Origin: Henckelia pumila
Taxonomy: Eukaryota; Streptophyta; Magnoliopsida; Lamiales; Gesneriaceae
NCBI RefSeq assembly: GCF_033568475.1
Contig: NC_133122.1
Location: forward strand, 153,381,361 to 153,445,360
Reading direction: 5' to 3'
Length of the DNA: 64,000 nucleotides
The notes below the pieces were generated by a model. The model saw only the letters and a list, made by a program, of their open reading frames with translations, did no database searches and was not told the DNA's origin. The number at the start of each line of letters is the position of its first letter. Position 1 is the first letter of the stretch. Positions 58,708 to 64,000 of this stretch are shown here, piece by piece. A program made the translations under genes and the position numbers.

Positions 58708-61700
58708 ATGCCTCCCCGTAAAGCACCGGTCATTAGACAGCCATTAGTGGTTCCTCCAGCTGAACCAGTACAAGTACCACCGCCAATTGTTGAAACTCAG
58801 AATGCACAGGGTAGTACATCTACTGACCCGTTGGATCCTACTGCTACTCCAATGGAGACTTTGTTAAAGCGATTTCAGTCATTCAAACCGCCAAAACTGA
58901 AAGGAACAGAAAACTCAGTTGATTGTGAAAATTGGCTTGAAGATATAGAACAACTATTTGAATCACTTGACTATACAGATGATCGTCGTATCCGACTGGT
59001 AATACATCAACTTCATGAAGTTGCCAAAAGTTGGTGGATTACTACCAAACGGGCATTGGAACAACGAGGTACGATTATCACCTGGACTGTATTTAAAACT
59101 GAGTTCTATCAACGTTTTTTTCCAGTCTCCTACAGGAAGGATAAGGGTGCTGAATTTGCCAATCTAAGGCAAGGTAATTTGAATATCGAGGAATATGTGG
59201 CCAAATTTTCAAGTCTTTTGAAGTTTGCACCACATATAGCAGCTACTGATGAAGCAATGGCGGATCAGTTTATCAATGGCCTTAATCCAGAGGTGTTTAC
59301 CTTGGTGAACAGTGGACGACCAAATACTTTTGCTGATGCCTTGAACAAAGCTAAGGGAGCCGAAGCAGGTATTTTGCGACAAAGAGGAACACCGTTCATT
59401 CCACAAACATTTCCCCAGCCTGTATCAGCTTTCATTCCACAGAATCCGCCACAGTTTCAGCAAACATCTCCCAGATTTGAGGGAGGAAGTAGTGGAAGAA
59501 AGGATTCTAGATTCAGGCCAAAGGGAAAGCAATTTAAGAAGCCAGGTAGTAGTTCTTCAAGTTCTAGTGGACAGAGACAGTTTGGGGCAGGTCAGAGAAC
59601 TGGTGAATCAGGAGCATTCTGTTTTAAGTGTGGTGGAAAACATTCAAGTGATCAGTGCAAGGGTGTGACAGGTAATTGCAATATTTGTCGTCAACCTGGT
59701 CACTATGCCAAGGTATGTCCTCAAAGAGCTATAGGTGAAAGTTCTTCTCGACCAATACCTCAGGCCGAAAGGCAATCAGTGCATTCATTTCAGCCTCAGC
59801 AACCTCAGCAACAGACCAGAGGAGGAGGAAGCCAGACTGTGACTCAACCTCCTAGACAACAGGCTCGAGTTTTTGCACTTACTGAGGAACAGGCACAGGC
59901 GGCACCTGACGATGTCATAGCAGGTAACTGCTTTATTTATGGTTATCCTGCCTATGTTTTGATAGATACAGGTGCATCTCATACATTCATCTCTGAAAAA
60001 TTTGTTATGATGCATTCTTTATCTTCTGAGCCATTGCCTACTGTTGTTTCTATTTCATCACCGTTGGGTGAAGGTATTATATCTGTTCGAATGATTCGAA
60101 ATTGTGCGTTGCAATATGATGGGAATGTGATTAATATAGATTGTATAGTACTTGGATTATCAGATTTCGATTGTATTGTTGGTATCGACATGTTAACCAA
60201 GTACAGAGCAACTGTAGATTGTTTCCAGAAAGTGGTTCGATTTAGACCAGAAATGGCATCTGAATGGAAATTCTACGGTAAGGGTTCTCGAGCCAAGATT
60301 CCTTTGATATCTGTGTTATCTATGACCCGTTTATTGCAGAGAGGGGCGAAAGGATTTCTGATTTATGCAGTCGATGTATTGAAATCCAGTCCAGCAGTAA
60401 CAGATATTCCAGTTGTGCATGAATTTGCTGATGTATTTCCTGATGAAATTCCTGGTTTACCTCCAGTACGAGATATAGATTTCAGTATTGATCTAATGCC
60501 AGGTACGCAACCAATATCCAAGGCTCCTTACAGAATGGCACCTATTGAATTGAAGGAGTTGAAGGATCAATTGGAAGATTTGTTAGCCAAGGGGTACATT
60601 AGACCGAGTGTTTCACCTTGGGGTGCTCCGGTACTGTTTGTACGAAAGAAAGATGATTCCATGCGCTTATGCATTGATTATCGTCAATTGAACAAGGTAA
60701 CCATCAAGAATAAATATCCACTGCCTAGAATAGATGATTTGTGTGATCAGCTACAGGGTTCAGCTATCTATTCGAAGATTGATTTGCGATCTGGATATCA
60801 TCAACTGAGAGTACGAGATGAAGATATTCCTAAAACTGCTTTTAGAACAAGGTATGGACATTATGAATTTATCGTCATGCCTTTTGGTTTAACCAATGCT
60901 CCTGCAGTATTTATGGGATTGATGAATCGGGTATTTCAGAAATATTTGGATGACTTTGTCATTATTTTTATCGATGATATCTTGATCTATTCCAAGAATG
61001 TACATGAGCATGCTGAACATCTCCGACTCATTTTACAGACTTTGAGAAATGAGAAATTATATGCCAAGTTATAAAAATGTGAATTTTGGTTGCAGAAAGT
61101 TGTGTTTCTTGGGCATATTATTTCAGGTGATGGGATTTCAGTGGATTCAAGCAAGGTCGAGGCTGTATTGAATTGGCCTAGACCTACATCAGTGCCAGAA
61201 ATACGGAGTTTTATGGGCTTGGCAGGTTATTATAGACGTTTTATCAGAGATTTTTCCAGCATTGCGAAGCCTATTACGCAACTGACTCAGAAAAATAAGC
61301 CGTATGTCTGGACTGAAGCCTGTGAAACTAGTTTCTTGGAGTTGAAGAAAAGGCTTACAAGTGCACCTGTCTTGACGATTCCATCAGGTACAGGTGATTT
61401 TGTTGTATATTGTGATGCTTCTCACAAGGGTCTGGGTTGTGTGCTTATGCAGAGAGGTCATGTTATCGCTTATGCTTCGAGACAGTTAAAGCCACACGAG
61501 ACTCGATATCCTATCCATGATCTGGAGCTTGCCGCTATTGTCTTTGCATTGAAGATATGGCGACATTATCTTTATGGTGAGAAGTTTGAAATCTTTTCAG
61601 ATCACAAAAGTTTGAAATATCTGTTTTCGCAATCAGAATTGAATATGAGACAGCGTAGATGACTTGATTTATTGAAAGATTTCGATTGCGAGATTAAATA

Positions 61701-63300
61701 TTATCCAGGAAAATCTAATGCAGCTGCGGACGCCTTAAGTAGAAAGGTATGTTCTTTATCCTTGTCTACGATAGGTGTATCTCAAATGGTGGAAGATTGT
61801 TGTCTTTCTGGATTAATATTTGCAACAGATATGCACCCTATCTGTGTTTGTGCTATACGAGCTGAGCCAGAACTTTTGATACGAATCAAAGAAGCACAGA
61901 AAGAGGATCAGAATATTCAGAATTCGATTGCTATGGTCAGATCTGGACATCAATCTGAATATCAGGTCAGTGCTGATAATGTGTTATATGTGAATAACAG
62001 ACTTGTTGTTCCAGATGTTTCAGCTTTGAAACAGCAAATCTTGAAAGAGGCTCACAGTAGTCGATTCAGTATTCATCCTGGTGGCAGAAAAATGTATAAT
62101 GATTTGAAAATGCAGTATTGGTGGAAACAAATGAAGTCAGATGTGACTGAATTTGTAGCCAGATGTTTGAATTGCCAACAGGTAAAAGCAGAAAGAAAGA
62201 AACCAGGTGGTCTATTGCAGAGTCTATCAGTTCCAGAATGGAAATGGGATCACATTTCCATGGATTTCGTTACACAGCTACCACGTTCATCCAGAGGGTG
62301 CGATGCCATTTGGGTGATTATTGATCGTTTGACGAAATCAGCATGTTTTATTCCGTACAGAATGACGTACAGACATGATCAGATGGCAGAAATCTACGTC
62401 AGAGAAGTGGTAAGATTACATGGTGTGCCTAAATCTATTGTTTCAGATCGAGACCCTAGATTTACATCACACTTTTGGCATAGCTTGCAACAAGCTCTTG
62501 GTACTCAATTACATCTGAGTACAGCTTATCATCCTCAAACAGACGGACAGTCAGAGCGGACTATCCAGACACTTTAGGATACGTTGAGAGCTGTAGTACT
62601 AGATTTTGGTACTAGTTGGCAAGATTCATTATCACTTGCAGAATTCTCTTATAATAACAGCTATCAGACGAGCATTGAGATGGCTCCTTTTGAAGCATTG
62701 TACGGAAAGAAATGCAGATCACCGTTGTACTGGGATGATATCTCAGATGTTCCTGATGTTGGGCCTGATATCATCCGAGAAATGACAGAGAAAGTAAAGC
62801 TTATTCAGAAAAGAATGAAAACAGCTCAGGATAGACAAGCAAAGTATGCAAATATCAGACGACGACCTCTATCTTTTGATCAGGGAGACAGAGTTTTCTT
62901 GAAGATTTCTCCGTTTAGAGGTACGGTCAGATTTGGAAAGAGAGGAAAGTTATCTCCACGTTTTATCGGTCCATATGAGATTATCGAGAAGATAGGCGAT
63001 CTTGCTTATCGACTTTCTCTTCCTCCATCTTTGTCTGGTATTCATGATGTATTCCATGTCTCTATGCTGCGGAAGTATCAGCCTGATCCTTCCCATATTC
63101 TCCAGCCTGATGAAGCTGAACTTGACGAGACACTCAGTTATTTTGAGCAGCCTATTCAGCTTCTTGACCGCAAAGAAAAACAGCTCAGAAATAAAACCAT
63201 TCAGCTAGTCAAGGTTCAATGGAGTCGACATGGCACAGAAGAAGCGACTTGGGAGACTGAGTCAGATATGAGACAGAGATTTCCAGAGTTGTTTCATTGA
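58708..63300 (+). pseudogene. Gypsy gag-pol polyprotein with three in-frame stops
   Basis: A single frame of about 1530 codons. Gag: capsid (about residues 45-220, [23 protein letters not shown]), then zinc knuckles [13 protein letters not shown] (305 onward) and [14 protein letters not shown]. Protease LIDTGAS at about 418-424. RT catalytic FIDD at 754-757. RNase H ([19 protein letters not shown]). Integrase with HHCC finger (HPGGRKMY...CLNCQ) and core ([21 protein letters not shown]). The C-terminal chromodomain (VKVQWSRHGTEEATWE) can guide insertion to heterochromatin. In-frame stops: TAA 61072, TGA 61660, TAG 62575, the last a few codons after the integrase catalytic Glu. No frameshift was found. 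Confidence 0.92.
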
Positions 63301-63398
63301 TGTGAGTTCTTATTCTGCTTTATGCTATTTTATTCTCTTATGTGTATACAGATTGTCTATACAGCTTGCTTATGAATTCGAGGACGAACTCATGCCTT

Positions 63399-63411
63399 AG
63401 TGGGGGAGAAA
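63399..63411 (+). other. Polypurine tract of Gypsy element
   Basis: TAGTGGGGGAGAAA-like run directly ahead of the 3' LTR start TGTAAGGCCC. Confidence 0.85.
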
Positions 63412-64000
63412 TGTAAGGCCCGGGATTATTTAATTTTAATTCGAGAATATTTAATTTGGGAATATTTAGAGTTTAGAATTAAATTCTAATATTCTTAAAT
63501 TGGAAAGGATTGAAATTGAATTAAATCGCTTTTCCGGGGACTGAATTGCAAATAGTCAAAAGTTCAGGGACTAAACTGCAATTATGATATATATCTCATT
63601 CTCCACTTGAATTATATCCTTTTACACGTGAAGCATCAGAAGACAAGGGAAGAACGATTGAAACCCTCCAAACTCCATTTTTGATCCGTAAAAGCTTCGA
63701 TATCTTGCGTTCCGGTTGTCAGAAATTCAAAAGAAATATATATCTGCGATCACCGCTCCGAGACCTTCGATTTGGTACATGTTTTATTCACATATCTCAG
63801 ATTTTATTTTTATGTTAAATATGGAAAATTATGATTTTATCATATATGCGTATATCAGCTGTACCGATCGTGTATTCGCAGACGGTTCGGAAAAAGACTG
63901 TCGTTCGGATTTTATATGAATTTGGGAAGAATAATTCGAACACTACCATGTTTGATTGATACTGATTTTTATGGTAATGAGATGATATGTTAGAGATTAT
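63412..64000 (+). repeat. 3' LTR of Gypsy element, cut by window end
   Basis: First 589 bp, nearly identical to 56418-57008. Confidence 0.93.

Larger units (their letters stand above)
56418..64000 (+). mobile_element. Tekay/Del-type Ty3/Gypsy chromovirus, runs off window
   Basis: 5' LTR 56418-58369, PBS TGGTATCAAAGC, one long gag-pol frame ending in a chromodomain, polypurine tract, and the first 589 bp of the 3' LTR. The gag-pol order (integrase after RNase H) is Gypsy-type; the C-terminal chromodomain and RT wording ([20 protein letters not shown]) place it in the Tekay/Del chromoviruses. The visible LTR parts differ at four bases and one 2-bp indel. Full length should be about 8.95 kb, ending near 65363. 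Confidence 0.93.

Overview
The window reads as nuclear DNA of a flowering plant: intron-rich genes with GT-AG borders, AT-rich intergenic DNA, plant-type LTR retrotransposons, and a plastid atpH copy embedded in a DNA transposon. The Copia gag and the extra ORF downstream of its pol resemble, from memory, predicted proteins of Gesneriaceae (Lamiales), so an asterid of that kind is my best guess; that is inference.

Bases 1-21100 are the gene-bearing part. Three host genes can be supported: a single-exon LTO1 (Yae1/Lto1 family) gene on the minus strand at 1552-1974; a 15-exon MSD1/SSX2IP (afadin/alpha-actinin-binding) gene on the minus strand at 6641-11567, reconstructed exon by exon to 399 codons; and a two-exon gene for an unrecognised hydrophilic protein on the plus strand at 20031-21081. 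Between them lie small DNA transposons: a 144-bp Helitron (5357-5500), a PIF/Harbinger-type MITE, and a 4.25-kb CACTA element (14107-18354, TSD CCA) that carries an intact plastid atpH reading frame and a metallothionein-2-like exon.

Bases 22700-34840 are transposon-dense. A 4.7-kb non-autonomous LTR element lies on the minus strand (22732-27463, TSD AATAT) and contains a 12-unit hairpin-bearing minisatellite. It is followed by Helitron-type 3' ends and their duplicated bodies, a 298-bp Helitron, the end of a second CACTA element, and a 892-bp hAT element with an 8-bp TSD.

Bases 34841-56417 are a tandem array of about 2-kb units (five units seen). The fifth unit is split by an 11.2-kb SIRE/Maximus-type Copia element (43216-54444, TSD CGCTA) with 1320-bp LTRs, gag, a broken pol and a broken third ORF. 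The same unit is cut again at 56417 by a Tekay/Del-type Ty3/Gypsy element with a C-terminal chromodomain; its 3' LTR runs off the window end. Both young retrotransposons have nearly identical LTRs yet disabled pol genes.

The host genes are unrelated housekeeping-type genes and form no pathway. The interest of the window lies in nested transposition, gene-fragment capture and tandem amplification.
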